DNA from: Sordaria brevicollis
Lineage: Eukaryota > Ascomycota > Sordariomycetes > Sordariales > Sordariaceae
Assembly (NCBI GenBank): GCA_033439795.1
Contig: JAUTDP010000004.1
Span: forward strand, 3,348,001-3,412,000
Length of the DNA stretch: 64,000 nucleotides
Direction of reading: 5' to 3'
How positions within the stretch are numbered: the first letter of the stretch is position 1; each line of letters opens with the position of its first letter. Positions 9,502 to 22,489 of the stretch are shown here, piece by piece. The position numbers and the translations under genes were made by a program. The notes below the pieces were generated by a model. It ran no database searches. It was not told the origin of the DNA and saw nothing but the letters and a program-made list of their open reading frames with translations.

Positions 9502-11166
9502 AAAGAAACTGTAAGTGGGGGTTACCGCTAACGCCGTCCTGTAGAATCTTGTGGAAAATGGTCATTGACAACCATGCGAAAATGCTTTAGCCCAAGCTAT
9601 ACCAACGATGAACGGATGATATCTTAAAAAAAAGGTGGGCTATGTAGCCAGCACATTGATGCCAGAAAAGACGCACCTAGTCAAAGGGATCTGCGACCCG
9701 GATCGTCAGGTCAAGGAACTTGAGACGGATGACGGGAGCTCGGGCTTTTAGATACCTCTAACTACGTACAGAGCTCACCCCTAGCTCCTAGGCCGGCAGT
9801 GTTACGGGGCGGGATCGCATCACAATGACAATGTCCCCCTCAAACGTCATTTCTCAGTGTCATGAACTTGTCTGGAAGTTCGCACACATTCGTCATGAAG
9901 TTTGTTTAGTCCCAGCCTAGCACATTTCTTAACAATCCACTTATCCATACCGCCATCCCTGCCTTTCCCCAACCCCGAAGCTGTAAAGGGATGACTGAAA
10001 TCTAGAATATCCGCCTCTTCTTCAAATTCCTATACTTCCTCGATATTATCAGAAGCTCAAACATTTCCAACCAATCCAGTGCTCAGAAACAGTCCGAGAC
10101 ACCGCCAACCACCAACCACCATCCCCGGCGGACCCTTCGAGGGAGTGAAACGAGACGCCCTCTCACCGCGAGAACGCCCAGGAGCGCCCTAGCAAGGGAT
10201 TAACGGCCCCAGGCTCGGCCGGCCACGCTAGCAACCCGCGCATCAGTAACTTTAGTCAGGGACGGGGACCCTTACAGGGCATAGACCCCGCGCAACAGAT
10301 CTGCCTGCGGGGGCTCACCCTAGCAGCAACAAACACACCACAGATGCCTGGTCTGCCTGCCGAGAGCGAGGACGTGCAGCATCGATCGGAGGAGCTTTTG
10401 AACGGACAGAAGCAAGGAACTTGCCGGAGATTGAAAGACATCTTTGGACCTTTCAAGAGGAAAGGGAACGACGGTTCTTCACCTTGACAACAACCAACCC
10501 ACGGTTTTGGCACCAGCTTCAACTCAGACCTTCATTGCTTATTCTTAGCTTCTCCCTCCCAAGGACACAACGCGGCTCCAGACATCGATATCTGCCAAAT
10601 TTTTCAAGGGGGTAAGGGAAGATCCGAAGGTGACTGACTGGCCGGGATCCATCGAGTAAGACGTTCGAGAAGGACGGAACGGGACGAATACGACGCCTTA
10701 TTCAGGGGACACATCCACTCCCGGCACGGCTTGTGCATACCGCCTTGTGTTTCCCTTTTTTTTATATCTCATTTTTTTCAACCGGCGCAAAACTCTCAAA
10801 CGGCCTACTGCGCGTTACGAAACCGACGACATTCGTTGGCGCCTTCAAGGCCAATCGCCAGCTCGGGCCGTCATGAACTGGCTATCCACGCCGCTGGAAA
10901 TAATAATCCCGAGCGAGCGAGCGGTGGCACCTAGGCAGACTTTGGAAAAACAGTTAAAAAGTTCTTGAAGGTCAGGTCAGATCGTATCAGGCTAAGGAGA
11001 AACAAGAACGAGAAAAAGGGTGGCGGGAAAGGTGAACAACTTATATCAGTTGAGATATACAATATCCGAGGCGTGAGAAAACGCGGAGAGCAGGAAAAAA
11101 AGTTGGATTGGATTTAGCGGCATAACCAGAAACACTTGTCACCAACGAAAGAAGAAAAATCAGAAA
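9293..11166. other. Long intergenic/leader region between dim-5 and the UBTD-like gene
   Basis: About 1.9 kb. It contains a 32-base A tract (9468-9499) in the dim-5 3' flank and many short frames with no recognisable product. Much of 10,000-11,166 could be promoter and long 5' leader of the downstream gene. No RNA gene was recognised. Confidence 0.45.
9468..9499. repeat. Poly-A homopolymer (32 A)
   Basis: An uninterrupted run of 32 A residues about 180 bp after the dim-5 stop codon. It may be a simple repeat or an assembly-sensitive tract; no poly(A) retroposon body was recognised next to it. Confidence 0.95.
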
Positions 11167-12707
11167 ATGGTGTGTATCTCAACTATCTACCCACGTATCC
11201 TGTTAATCCGAATTTTCGATCATATCCTAAAGTCGTCCCAAAAATTCTCATGTCTAACTCATACTTCTTGTGTTTTCTTTTAGGGTTGCTGCATATCCAG
11301 AACCTCCGATGAGGAGGGTATGGTAGGCCCATACCGGGCCGGCGGCCGGCGCTCATCCCGGATCGGCTCAAGCTCTTCCCGAGCCATCAACGCCCGTCGA
11401 AGCAGGAGCATGGGCGGGGGAACCAGATCCGGCTCAGAAGCTCCCGAAACCGCGGCCGGGACACCAGCAGGGTCACAGCTCCGCGGCATAGGAGGAGCGG
11501 GAGTAGCCAGTGACGATCGGCATCCCCTTGCTTCTCATCCCCCTTCAGGGATATCATCATCTTCCAACTATCAGCAACGAGAACAAGAACGACAAAGAAG
11601 AAGGGCAAGTCGTCGTCAGTCTTCTCAGCAACAACAGCAACAAAGCCGTGGAGGAGGAGACCAGGAGCACAACAACGATGACAACAACAACAACAGAGAT
11701 CGCCGCAGCCGGCACTCCCGTAACCTCTCACAACACATCAACAAACCTCTCAAGCGTCACGAGTGGATAAGTGAGAACCGGCAATGGACTCGCTCAGCTT
11801 TGGATCGCGAAAGAACCGAGTTCTTCGACACCAGAGTAACTGGCCGACAAGAGATTTGGCAAACCATCCACGCCGCTCTCGAAATCCTATGGCACCAAGC
11901 CCAAAAAGATGCCGCCATCGCCGCCTCTATCGCTCAACAAAACGGCGACGGGACACTTGCGGCACCAAGCGATTACGAAGGCGAGGACAGACATACACAG
12001 CACAGTGATGACGAAGAAGAAGAAAACGACAGGTCAATAGCCCTAGCCACCGCGCAAACCATCTTGGGCGCCGCCGAAATTACCCTGCCGACTGGCGACC
12101 TGGCGCAAGGGGGAGCGTATGATTCGCTGGGGAATTATTATCAACTGCCGGAATATATCGTTTCGGATCCGATGAATATTGCGACTAGTTCCCCGGCTTC
12201 GGAGTCTGGGTTTGACGAAGACCATGATGAAAATGAACATGGTGGGTATGCGGATGCGGATACAAAGGGGACCATGTCAGTGGTGGCTGATGAGGAAGTC
12301 ACCGCAGAGGGCGGGGAAGGAGCATTGGAAAGTGGTGATGAGGTTCCGTCTCATAGTAGGGAGCAAAAGGGGAAAGCGGTGGTAACGAGCGTCGTCAAAA
12401 AAGACCCAGTGGTCGTTCGCGCAAGACTGAGCGATGGGTCGAAGGACGTTAATGTGCGAATCGACAAGACGGATTCGGTGAGGGTGTTGGGGAGGAAGGT
12501 TGCTGAGAAGGCCAAGGTACGTTCCCCTTCTTTTCCTCCACGCTTCTTCATCAAGCAATAATACTGACAAGTTACGCAACACAGCTCTCCTCCGACAAAC
12601 AAGTTCGTATCGCTTTCATGGGTAAAATTCTCAAAGACAGCAGTTCTCTCATCGACCAAGGCTGGCAGCAAGGAAACATCGTCAACGCCCTGGTTTTCAA
12701 CCGGTAG
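11167..12707 (+). CDS. UBTD1/2-like ubiquitin-fold protein with predicted N-myristoylation
   Basis: Three exons: 11167-11169 (ATG only), 11284-12516 and 12585-12707, giving 452 residues. Splicing the first intron joins Met to GCCISR, producing MGCCISR, a good N-myristoylation/palmitoylation signal like that of animal UBTD1. A basic, Ser/Arg- and Gln-rich low-complexity region spans residues 20-135. A conserved helical segment (HEWISENRQWTRSALDRERT, then TRVTGRQEIWQ) corresponds to the UBTD N-terminal domain, and the last 80 or so residues form a ubiquitin-like fold (VRARLSDGSKDV, RIAFMGKILKD, NALVFNR). Family members bind ubiquitin-conjugating or ligase machinery at membranes. If the first intron were retained, its last codon would be an in-frame stop. 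Orthology to the UBTD family is by inspection; cellular role is unknown. Confidence 0.87.
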
Positions 12708-14187
12708 GACCGGAATTGTGAATCAAGTGGAACAGGAGCGGCAGGAGAAGAAGAAGAAGAGTCATTGCTTGACTTTGACAAGAGAGTTTCTGCCATTGGC
12801 AACAATCACCCTCATCCTCCGCCGCCGCCTCCGCGTTCTTCTTCCAGGACATGGAGAGGACGACGACACCCTCCAGGGACGGCTACGGCTAGTTCCAGTC
12901 GTCAACAACAGCACCCTCCAGAGCGAGAAGAGCAGCGGCATACTTTTGACCATTGGTCATCGTTACAGTTATGGCGGGTTGAGATCATGCCTCAGTACCG
13001 ATCCATCACCTTAGATGTGTGTCCCAACCGACATTTTGTCTTTCAGGACAATCACAGCTGTCCTCCCCCTCTTCTTCGCCTTACTAAACTCACCCCTCAC
13101 ACACAACACAACACAACACAACACGGCGCCGGCGCCGGCGCCGACGAGAGCAAACTTACACGTCATTGCACCTTTGCCGTCACAAACAAAATCATTTATA
13201 CCCCCTAATAATACCACCCACCTAATACCCGTCGGACTCCGACCACTTTCTGTCGTTATCTCAACAGCACACTATACTCCCACAGACGGAGGGACGCATA
13301 TGATAATACCAGACGGCTACACAGCCCTTTTTCCTTTTCTCTTCAAGGGCGGGGAAAAAATTATGTCACGGCAATGGAAGGGACAGAAAGGAAATTGGAA
13401 AACGCATACGATTGATTGGATGGAAACTTATACTATACCCCTTTCCTCTCTCCTTTTGAATTATTTCTTCTTAATTATTGAACCTGGCGGACTGAGTTCC
13501 GAGGTCAATCTTCTCTCATTATACAATTTTAATCTTCTCTTTTTTTTTGTACTGGGGGAGGGGAGAAGAGGATCGAGAAGAGATTGGAAGTGAAGGTTAG
13601 CAAACGGAGTAGGGGGGGTTTTTCAACTATATAATGCTGCATGGAAGATGACTTGGAAAGGAATGATGATGGCTAGGAAAACTGGGGGGGGGGGGGGGGG
13701 GGGGGGTGAAATGATGGAAGGTATGGCTAGAAATTTGGATAAGAAACAATGACTTGAGCATGTTTGTTGAGTCAATTTTACAAACTGTGATCAGATGCGC
13801 AGACGATGAATATCAATTGCGAGTTAAATGTCTGGTGTGTCTTTTGATTTCTCATCCGTAAAACTGAACCTATATTTATGGTTCATCCTTTGCTTTTGTC
13901 TTCCTCACCATAACACTATAGGAATGTGTCAAACCACACACAGTCTTCTCGTAATCATTGGACATGAGGTAAAGGATAGAGATAGGAAAGATGGACAAGT
14001 AGGCTCATCCTCATTTTCCTGATACATCAACTTGAAGAGCTGAAACAAACACCGTAGCAAAACGTCCGCAACCAACTAAAACGTGAAAAGAGAATCAAGT
14101 GATGAATTAATCGCTATACAACCCAGCCAACCGCCCCATACATCATCTTTTTCATCCCATCTATTACGGAGATAAAATCTGTGTTTC
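12708..14187. other. Intergenic between convergent UBTD-like and COPI genes
   Basis: About 1.5 kb between two 3' ends. Contents include an ACAACAC-type microsatellite near 13,098-13,120 followed by a short GGCGCC repeat, and a 23-base G tract. No convincing gene was found, although several 100-190 codon frames occur. Confidence 0.45.
13684..13706. repeat. Poly-G homopolymer (23 G)
   Basis: An uninterrupted run of 23 G residues in the intergenic region; its exact length may be unreliable in assembly. Confidence 0.95.
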
Positions 14188-17100
14188 TTAAGCGGCAGAG
14201 CCGATCTTGTTGAGTGCCTTGAGGGAGCCAAGGCTGAGGGCCAACCCTTGCGATCTGCTGCGTATCCTCAAGAAACCAGTAATGGGGCCGTCTTCGCCCT
14301 CCTTTTCGATGCTCAAATTTGCTAGGGCATCCTCGCCTGTAGAGAGAAAGTAAGTAGCAAGTTAGCATAGCTGTCACCCAATGTTGACTGACAGGAAGAA
14401 ATGTCAAAAACTTACCGAAAACGCTTCTTGCGTAAAGATTGGCACTCAAGAACTGGCAGTCGCCCTTTAGACTGGCCTCGGGCGTCAAGCAGTTCATATT
14501 TGTTGACGCCATGAGCAGATCCAAAAACTCACGCAGGCTCTTCGCCTTGCTGTTGATGTTGACCTTATTCTCCCACTCAAACTCGGTCCACATGGTGCGG
14601 AACTGGGTCTCAGTGCAGGTGGCCGGCTGGATATAATCCATGATATCGACGTGCAGGTCGTTCAGGATAACCACGTGGGTATCAGTAGAGTGAGCGCCCT
14701 CGTACACAACGTTGCCAAAGATAACACCGGTATCCGTGGAGGAGACCTTGATGGTGCACTGAACGTTGTGGAAGTTGTGAGGACCGAGGTTCTGGCTCGT
14801 TGGCTTCTCCACGACCTTGAGGTCGCCAAGAGTCGCGAACTCGACAGTGAGGTTCTGGAGAGTCTCCGTAGTCTGGTTGACAAGTAGCACATCTAGTACA
14901 ATGTCAAACTGGTGAACCTTGACATAAGCCTCAGCATAAACAGGATCGGAGAAACCGGTCAGCTGGACGACACGGCTAAGCTTGCCAGAGAGGTCCTCAG
15001 CCGCGCTGTTGTCACCGCCAGTAGCGCGCTCGAGATCGGCGTCGAAGGCATCAGCTCCGTCAGTGGCATTCTTCTTGGAGAGCTGGCGGATAAGGCAGAC
15101 ATCGTCGACCTGGGTGGCCGTCTTGGCCTTTTGGTGGGCCTCCTTTGCCGCGCGCTTCTTCTCCTCAACCTGGACCATCGCCCTGAACGCCTTCCTGGTA
15201 TCCTCAAGGTAGACAGTCTCCAACTCCTTGTGCTGAGTGAACTCGGCAAGGGAGCGCACACAGCTCATGATACGATCCACGGAGTCCTCGTCAATAGGAG
15301 CCTTCACAAACTGTGACTGACCAACACGAATAACGGAGATCATGATGAGCATGGCCTCAGCGCGGAGGGCATTGGTGCGAGCCTCTTCAGAGGAGATCTC
15401 GGCGTGACGCATGACAAGCTTGGTGAGTGTCGAGGCGAGAACGGTGGCAAGGTAGTAATCACCGTCAAGGATGAGTTGCCTGAGAGGGGGCTTCGAAGAA
15501 GCCTTGACAGCCTCCAAGCGCGCGGCGGCAGTAGACTGGCTGGTAAGAGCAGTCTCAGTAGCGTATGTGCCATCAGCAAGAACCTTGCGTGAGCCAGTGG
15601 GCGCCGCCCTCGAGCCATTGATCTGCTCCTTCTCCTTCTCCTCCGCATCACCATCAACATTATCCAACAACCGCTGCTCGGACGCAAGAATTGGGATCTC
15701 GCCCAAGCTTGCCCGGATTCTCTTCCACGCGTCCCTGATATCCTTCTCTTCGAGCGAGTACTCGCCAATAATCCAGAGGATACCGCGGTAGATCTTACCG
15801 GCACGGACCTCGCTGAGGGTGTCTACCAATCTCGCGATAATTGCTGGCCTGAGCTGGGGGAACTTCTCGACAACTTCCTTGACGAAGTTAATAACATCAA
15901 CGGCAGAGTTGTTGTTGAAATCGGCGATAAAGTCCATGAGCAGGCCGACGACACTAGCGGCGACCTCAGAGAACTTGATGGCGCACTGATGGATGGAGTG
16001 AATGAGAAGCTGGCGGTACTCGTTGTTCTTCTCGTACTCCTGGTCAACCGTCTTGGACAGCTCCTTCTTGAGCAAAAGCACGACTTCCTCCACATTCTTG
16101 CTTGAGACCATCTCCAGAGCAATCTCGAGACCCTTCCTCCGCACATCAATATCCGTGCTGGAAAGAACGCGCAATACCTCCATGGTCAGGTCGTCCAGAA
16201 CACCGGGGTTCTTTTGGCGAAGCTGATCGACACGGTCCAGGACAATGAGCTTGACATTGTTGTCGGCCTCCTTGATCGCAAGCTCAATGAACTTGCTCGC
16301 AGCAGCCTTGACAGCGACAGGGTTGTTGGTGAGAGCCGTCAGTGATGAGGCAGCTTCGTAGATAACGGTCGAGGCGCTAGCTTCCAAAAGGTCGAAGATG
16401 AGACGGAGGTAGCGCGCCTTGTTCTGGGAGTTGACAACAGCATCTTTCCTGATGAACTCGAGTTCGGCCAACTGCAAAAGCTCGTCTGCGTTGGGAATAC
16501 CGTCGAACACGGTGCTAAGGTAGAGGAGGGCCTTGTCGTGGTCGATGCTGGCAAGGGCGGCGAAGCCATTCCGCTTGCAAGTTGGGTCGCTTTCGCCTTC
16601 GAGGAAGGAAGAGATCAAGTCCGCGGCATCGGGAATAAGAGATGGGGAGTGCTGGTGGATGGAGGCGATAGCAAAGACGGCGTTCTTTCGGACATAGGCA
16701 TGGCGATGTTCGAGACAGCCGCGGGCTGAGGAGAGCAAGGGCTCAAGGAGTTCGGCTTCCCGCAGCTTGCACAGGAAGCGCAGAGTGTTGCCTCGGATGT
16801 ACTCGTTCGGATGTTGCAAGTCGTTTCGGATACCGTTACTGCGAAGCAATGGCTGGTCAGCTTGAGGGGCCAGCTTGCCCGGACGGACATGGGAGTGCCT
16901 TACCATACTAGGATGAACTCCTGCTTGAGCTTCCCTTGGGCATCAAGCTTGGGGCAGATCTCGTAGTAGAAGTATAGGAGCTTCTTCAGGGGCTTGGATT
17001 TGGAAGGCATTACGAATCGAATAATATGCATGAGCAATTGGGGCATGGGGTCGCCATTGAGCATGATGGTAAGGATGCGCTTCATGGTATCGATCTTGGT

Positions 17101-17205
17101 CTCGTCGGTGCCCTTCTCGAGCTGGGTCTTGAGCTCCTGGACGGTAGGAGTGCCGTCAAGGGCATTGTCCTTGACCAAGCTGTACGCATTTTCGAGGAAC
17201 GACAT
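14188..17205 (-). CDS. sec26: Coatomer (COPI) beta subunit
   Basis: Exons 17205-16904, 16838-14416 and 14336-14188 encode 957 residues, close to yeast Sec26 (about 970). The first intron (16839-16903) splits a Cys codon in [20 protein letters not shown], a conserved adaptin-like repeat; the second (14337-14415) precedes the terminal [14 protein letters not shown] segment. The N-terminal 540 or so residues form HEAT/adaptin repeats ([31 protein letters not shown]). The middle is acidic linker, and the C-terminal third is the beta-coatomer appendage ([15 protein letters not shown], ending [13 protein letters not shown]). Beta-COP is a core subunit of COPI vesicles for Golgi-to-ER retrograde transport and is normally essential. 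The gene appears intact. Confidence 0.97.
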
Positions 17206-18060
17206 GTTGGAGAACTGGCGGCGGCCGGGCCGTCTTTGATTAAAGTTGAAGATGAATTTGGTAGAAAGTAGCTGGCCGGGAGTCCTGAAGAGGAATCGGG
17301 GTCGGAATTAGGGAGGGGTTGGCGTGGTAAGTGGTTGTTGCCCCGTTAGTTGTAGGTTAGGTGGTGCTTGCTAGAGGTAGTAAATGGACTGGACTGGAGT
17401 GGCTGCCTCGAGCTCCTGAAGAGTGACGATGAGCTGGCCTCGTAGTGCTGGATGCGGTTTCCTCCCCCTGGACTGGCAGGTCGCGGTTGGCGGGGAGTCA
17501 AGAGACGGCTGCGCAATGGAAGGGTACAGGTAATCTGGAGTGCGCCGGCGAGGTGAGAGAGCGGAGCATCACCTGTGCTTCTTGTTGTTGTTCAAAGTCG
17601 AAAGAGCCAGCGTGGATAGGTCGGTCAATAATATCGAGAGATGTCCCCCCTGGGAGATGTGGCATTCTGGCCGGCCGCAACAGCACACATGGGAGCACGG
17701 ACCCCTTCAACGGACACCCTCGCGGCCTCACCAAGCCTCCATCTCCTGCTCGGTCAAGTCTGCCAACTGCCAGCTTGTCAGAATATTATGAGGATCACGT
17801 GTGTAGCTGCCCGCCATCAGCTGCCAGAACAGGCTCGTGAACCCGAAGTCAGCCTGGAAGCCCAAACAATGCCCCTGGCCTGCTCTGGCCAAGCTGGGGT
17901 CAAATGTGGGGCCGTCTGCCCCGCCAGTGTCACTGGAGTGTGGGCGCGCGCTGCGGCGCGACTTTCAAGGTTGCCCATCCAACTGAAAGCGACAGGAACC
18001 AAGAGCCGGGGGCTTGGATATTCTTCTGTCTTGACATTTTGACGGAAGCAACAACCAGCC
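17206..18060. promoter_or_regulatory. Divergent region between COPI beta and mago nashi
   Basis: 855 bp between two head-to-head housekeeping genes, presumably containing both promoters. Short open frames here look non-coding. No specific site is recognised. Confidence 0.45.
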
Positions 18061-18849
18061 ATGTCAGCCGCCAACGAGCCCTTCTATCTGCGCTACTAGT
18101 ATGTGAAAATCTATGCGCTCTCAATTACAGATTGAGAAGGATATGCTAACGACAAGCCCAGCTCTGGCCACTCGGGCCGTTTCGGCCACGAGTTCCTAGG
18201 TGTGTTCAGCCCATGATGCTTTGAGACGCAAGCTCCCTCGATCGCAAGACCTCGATGCTAAAACTGTCACGACTATAGAGTTCGACTTTCGCGTTCTGGG
18301 CGACGGACGTAGCGCCACTGCCCGATATGCCAACAACTCCAACTACCGTAACGACAGTCTGATCAGGAAAGAGAGTACGATATACTGTTTAACCTGTCGG
18401 GGAGGGTTATATGCTGACGGAATCGTTGGTAGTGTGTGTTAGCTCGCTGGTCATCGACGAAATCAAGCGCATCATCAAGGATAGCGAGATTATGAAGTAC
18501 GCCAAACCCGCTCGCGCGTTCGTACAAACGGCTCTGAAGCAGATGCTGACAGGTCAACAGGGAAGACGATGAGAAGTGGCCGACAAAGAACAAGGACGGA
18601 AAGCAGGAGCTTGAGATCCGCCTCGGAAACGATCATATCTCCTTTGAGGTGCGTTATGACATTGCGGAAGAACAGCTTCGCAAGAACCGAGACTAATATG
18701 GGATACAGACTGCCAAGATTGGATCCATCAACGACGTTACGGACTCGGCTGACCCAGAAGGCTTGCGCGTCTTCTACTACCTCGTCCAGGATCTCAAGGC
18801 CCTGGTGTTCAGTCTTATCGCCTTGCACTTCAAGATCAAGCCCATCTAA
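18061..18849 (+). CDS. mago: Mago nashi, exon junction complex core protein
   Basis: Six small exons: 18061-18098, 18162-18199, 18279-18374, 18433-18496, 18561-18648 and 18709-18849. They encode 154 residues against about 146 in animals. The joined protein follows the Mago family throughout: [20 protein letters not shown], then [39 protein letters not shown], and ending [20 protein letters not shown] and FKIKPI. Mago binds Y14 and eIF4A3 in the exon junction complex deposited on spliced mRNA in the nucleus. Five introns in 0.79 kb is intron-dense for this window. All junctions keep frame. Identity is certain. Confidence 0.95.
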
Positions 18850-21131
18850 CCGCCTCGCCGACCCGATCGAATACCCCGACTTTGATATTCATATCCTCAA
18901 TGCAAGGAGAGGTTCTTGTGGCATAATGTGGCGTTTTCTGAAGGCGTTCTTTCTATCTGTTAGCGGCGCATATGGGTTTCTTAAAATTGGGTTACACATG
19001 GAATTCAAAGACTGGCTTAATCATCTCAGTATTGACGAACGACTCCACTGGCCTCCGAACCTTACAGTCGCCATGGTCTTTACGGTTGCCCATGTCGGCT
19101 ATTGACTGTCTCCAACCAAGCTGTCCGGGGCAGGATATCCGATGCATTGCCAGGCAGAGATCGAGTGACGGGACACCAAACACCAATATCTTTTGACAAA
19201 GCACTAAAAAGCATGCCGCTACGCAGGTTTGTGCGACAAACATACCTATTCACACTTGAGAAGATATCCGCCAAGTGCTCTACCTAATGAATCATGATGG
19301 ATCAAGTGACAACAAGGCTGGGCAACCAACATATAGCTGTAATAAGGTCCGTACATGGTAGAGGTGAGAAGTCAATCAATCCAACCTCGAGCTAGCTTCC
19401 CAACCTTGCTCTTGGGTTGTTATTGGCGGTAGACCGGTTATGCTGTGTAACTGCTTTGTCCGCTTTTATCGAGTACGATATCGCGGGCTAGACTTTCCTT
19501 CCGAGACAGAGTCAAGGCAAAAGAGCTCGAGTACATGGTAAATTGGAATATGTAGTACAAACACTTTTCGGAATTCGATTCTTCCCGGCGTCCTTCATCA
19601 TCGACGGCTGGAATGGACAACGGATCGGGAACTGAAGGGTCTCTGGAATCTTAGTTACCTCGGTGGGGCTACTGACGTGAAGCATCCCCATTAGGTTGCT
19701 TCCCCACACACCGATAAGCTCTATCGTTGGAACCCCTGAAGTCTCCGCGGCATCGACACCGCCAAACTGCATGTCGTTGCGGTTGGACACCATTTTGGCT
19801 CGGCAGAGCTTCTCCCAATCCCGGAGCGCACAGTTCAACATCAACCCGCTTGGCATCACGGCGTGCGCGGGTGGCAGCTGCATCCCAGGGGGCATCCTGT
19901 ATGCCTGTGTGTTGGTTTTGGCGCCGAAGAGGTACAATTGCAAGCGACGGACGGCATGGCGACCTCTACGACCCAATGTGTGGGAGGCCGATACCGCCAG
20001 CCAGTTTTCGACCTTTGTCTGCCCGGCCGTCACCCACCCACCTTTTGGTTCGTCAGTCATCACGGGCAATTCCCATCCAAAGTGGAAAGTGGGAGCGGAC
20101 CTCCAGCTGGGGACCATTGTTGTCCTCACTAACAGCCAGACGAGCATACGTCCGTGGGAGTCTTGCTAGAGCGGTACTTCCGTGTTAATAACTGTTGACG
20201 GCAGAGCACCATCACTCGACCCAGAAAATCGTCATTGCTCTCATCTTTCTTTCCCGCGACTATTATAAGCTGCATCTCACTGCTACCGCACCTACCAAGC
20301 TGGCCGCCCAGCAATATCTCTTCCCGCTGTCACCTGCCACTTGGTTTCGCATCTTGCACATTTTTTTGGGCATTGGATTTTGGGTTGCTTGACATTTTTC
20401 TTCTTTGGGGTTTCGAAGCCCGAGGTCCTTTGAACAAGAGATCGGGCCAATCCGCAACGACAAAAACGAACAACTGCAGTCCAATCTGCCAGCGCTTGTG
20501 TTGCTGTCGTCTCCTGCTCGACTGCTTCATCTTGCCTGTGAGGCCTGTTCGTCCATGCGACCTGAGTGGCGGAGCGCTACACGTCTGCATATGTACACTC
20601 ACACTACAGCCACGCTACAGACACCACTGGCACCGCGGACCGGACTCCAGTCGTCCTAACCTATCCACTTCCTAGCTGCACAGAAAGGCCCTGGTCCTCC
20701 ACTCAGATATCACTCCCGCCATCAAGGTTGTTTGAACGGTAGTGACGGTCAGGTCGCACTACAGTCACCCCCGTCACGATATTGGTTGGGCCCGGGACGA
20801 CTTGTCGCTTTGGTTCCAGTCTGGGGATCTATCTAACTACAATACACTTACAAGCTCCCACATTAACATCCAGAGTTTTCAACTTTCATCTCTCATCCAA
20901 CCCGACACTTTGGAGTGACTCTTTGTCATCCCCACCTGCCGCTGTCATCGACATTTCCACTGCATCATATCGCAGAAGCCCTGCTCCACCCGCAAGAGAC
21001 TCCGAGACGCAGGACCGTGACGCCTGCCGACGCATCGCATCCGGCCTGTCAGCAGCACAGCAATCCACATCGCAGTTGAGCTTGGACACCCGGGCAGGTT
21101 GATATATCGAATCGATACACACAAGCCCAGC
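18850..21131. other. Intergenic between mago and GID4-like genes
   Basis: About 2.3 kb. Overlapping frames on both strands at 19.5-20.2 kb (up to 211 codons on the minus strand) show no recognisable domain and shadow one another. The 20.2-21.1 kb part is probably promoter and leader of the GID4-like gene. I see no RNA gene. Confidence 0.4.
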
Positions 21132-22489
21132 ATGCCTAGGGCTTCTCCTCCAAACGACTCACTCGATCCCGTATCGGCACATGCTTACCCGTTTTCATCA
21201 TGTCCTGATAACGATGACTCCCATTCGCAGCCGCATCACCAGTATTCCTCACCACCCATGGTATCCACCGTAATGGCACCGAGCACCGCCGATGATGCGG
21301 AAGGACAGCGGCCGACCGTATTGTTACCGGAAACTCAGCCGGAGATGAACCGCAATGTGGATCTCCATCATGGACCCGGGCGCATGCGGGATCCAGATGT
21401 CCGCCGAGACACAGAGGAGGCCTACAAACAGCGGACCGAAACCGACAACGAAACATCCGGGGCCGCTAGTGACTCCGCACTTGCTGCCCGTCTAGAGCGA
21501 ATGAACCGCGCTATGACAAGCAGCACAACTACGTCTACTACGACGAACCGAGCACCAACTATTACGTCGAACATACGGCCATATTCAGACCATGGGCTTA
21601 GGCGGTATCGGAAACAGGATGATGAGAGTGCTGCGAAAAGTGCGAAAGCTCTTGGTGAGGTAGAAGAAGTCGATTTGGCTGGCAATGACGAGGCATGGTG
21701 GAACGACTATGGACTGGCAGGGCTCAGCTACGAGTACTGCCAGACCAGACTGACACCGTCCACGCCATCATCCCTTCTGCGCCCAGGCAGCAAGTTTTCA
21801 GGCACGCAAAAGTCGGAGAGATCACGATATGACGTGGAAGTGGAAATCAAGCATGTTGATCTCCGCGAGTCCTTCTTATGCGGCTATTTGCGGATCCAGG
21901 GTACGTAGCGGGAGGGCAGCTTTTTTTGTGTTACAACCGAAAAGGCAGAAAGCAAGGGGACAATAGATACTAACCGCGAGCCGCTTTGTCTAGGTCTTAC
22001 CGACACCCACCCCACACTAACGACATACTTCGAAGGTGAAATTATTGGCCCACACTACAGCTTCCTAACTCAGCATGAGGAATGGGGAGCATCTGACAAA
22101 ATCGATATCTCGCATTGGAGAAAGTTTGAAGAGTTCAAACCATACGCTAGAGCCGCTCCAAGAGGAAGCGTTCAAATAAGGGATGTGGCATCGAAACCTC
22201 ACATCTTCATGCGATGGAAGGAACAGTTTCTGGTCCCGAACCACCGTGTCAAAACCATTAACGGGGCCAGTTTCGAGGGCTTTTACTATATTTGCTTCAG
22301 CCAAATTGAAGGGACGATAGAAGGGATCTACTTCCACAGCAAGAGCGAAAAGTAAGTAGTTTCCGTTGTCTCTTGTTGATAATACGCGTTGGGGCGGCTG
22401 CTAACCGTGTCTTGGGTCACAGGTTCCAAAAATTGGCGCTAAGACACGTTGAAGATAGAGGATGCTTTGGCTCAATGGAGTTCAGATGA
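21132..22489 (+). CDS. gid4: GID/CTLH ubiquitin ligase substrate receptor GID4 (Vid24)
   Basis: Exons 21132-21900, 21994-22351 and 22423-22489 give 397 residues. The first ATG in frame (21132) was chosen. Residues 1-200 are polar, Ser/Thr-rich and probably disordered. The rest is the Vid24/GID4 beta-barrel: YDVEVEIKHVDLRESFLCGY, LRIQGLTDTHPTLTTYFEGE, IIGPHYSFLT and FEGFYYICFSQIEGTIEGIY, then YFHSKSEKFQKLALRHV near the end. GID4 recognises Pro/N-degrons and recruits gluconeogenic enzymes to the GID E3 ligase in yeast. Splice phases agree at both junctions. The N-terminal extension varies between fungi. Identity is firm; degron preference is untested. Confidence 0.93.

Noticed and set aside
19512..20188. 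Overlapping frames of 211 (-), 157 (+) and 153 (+) codons
   Set aside because: They shadow one another, share no recognisable domain and have no splice or start support, so none could be preferred.
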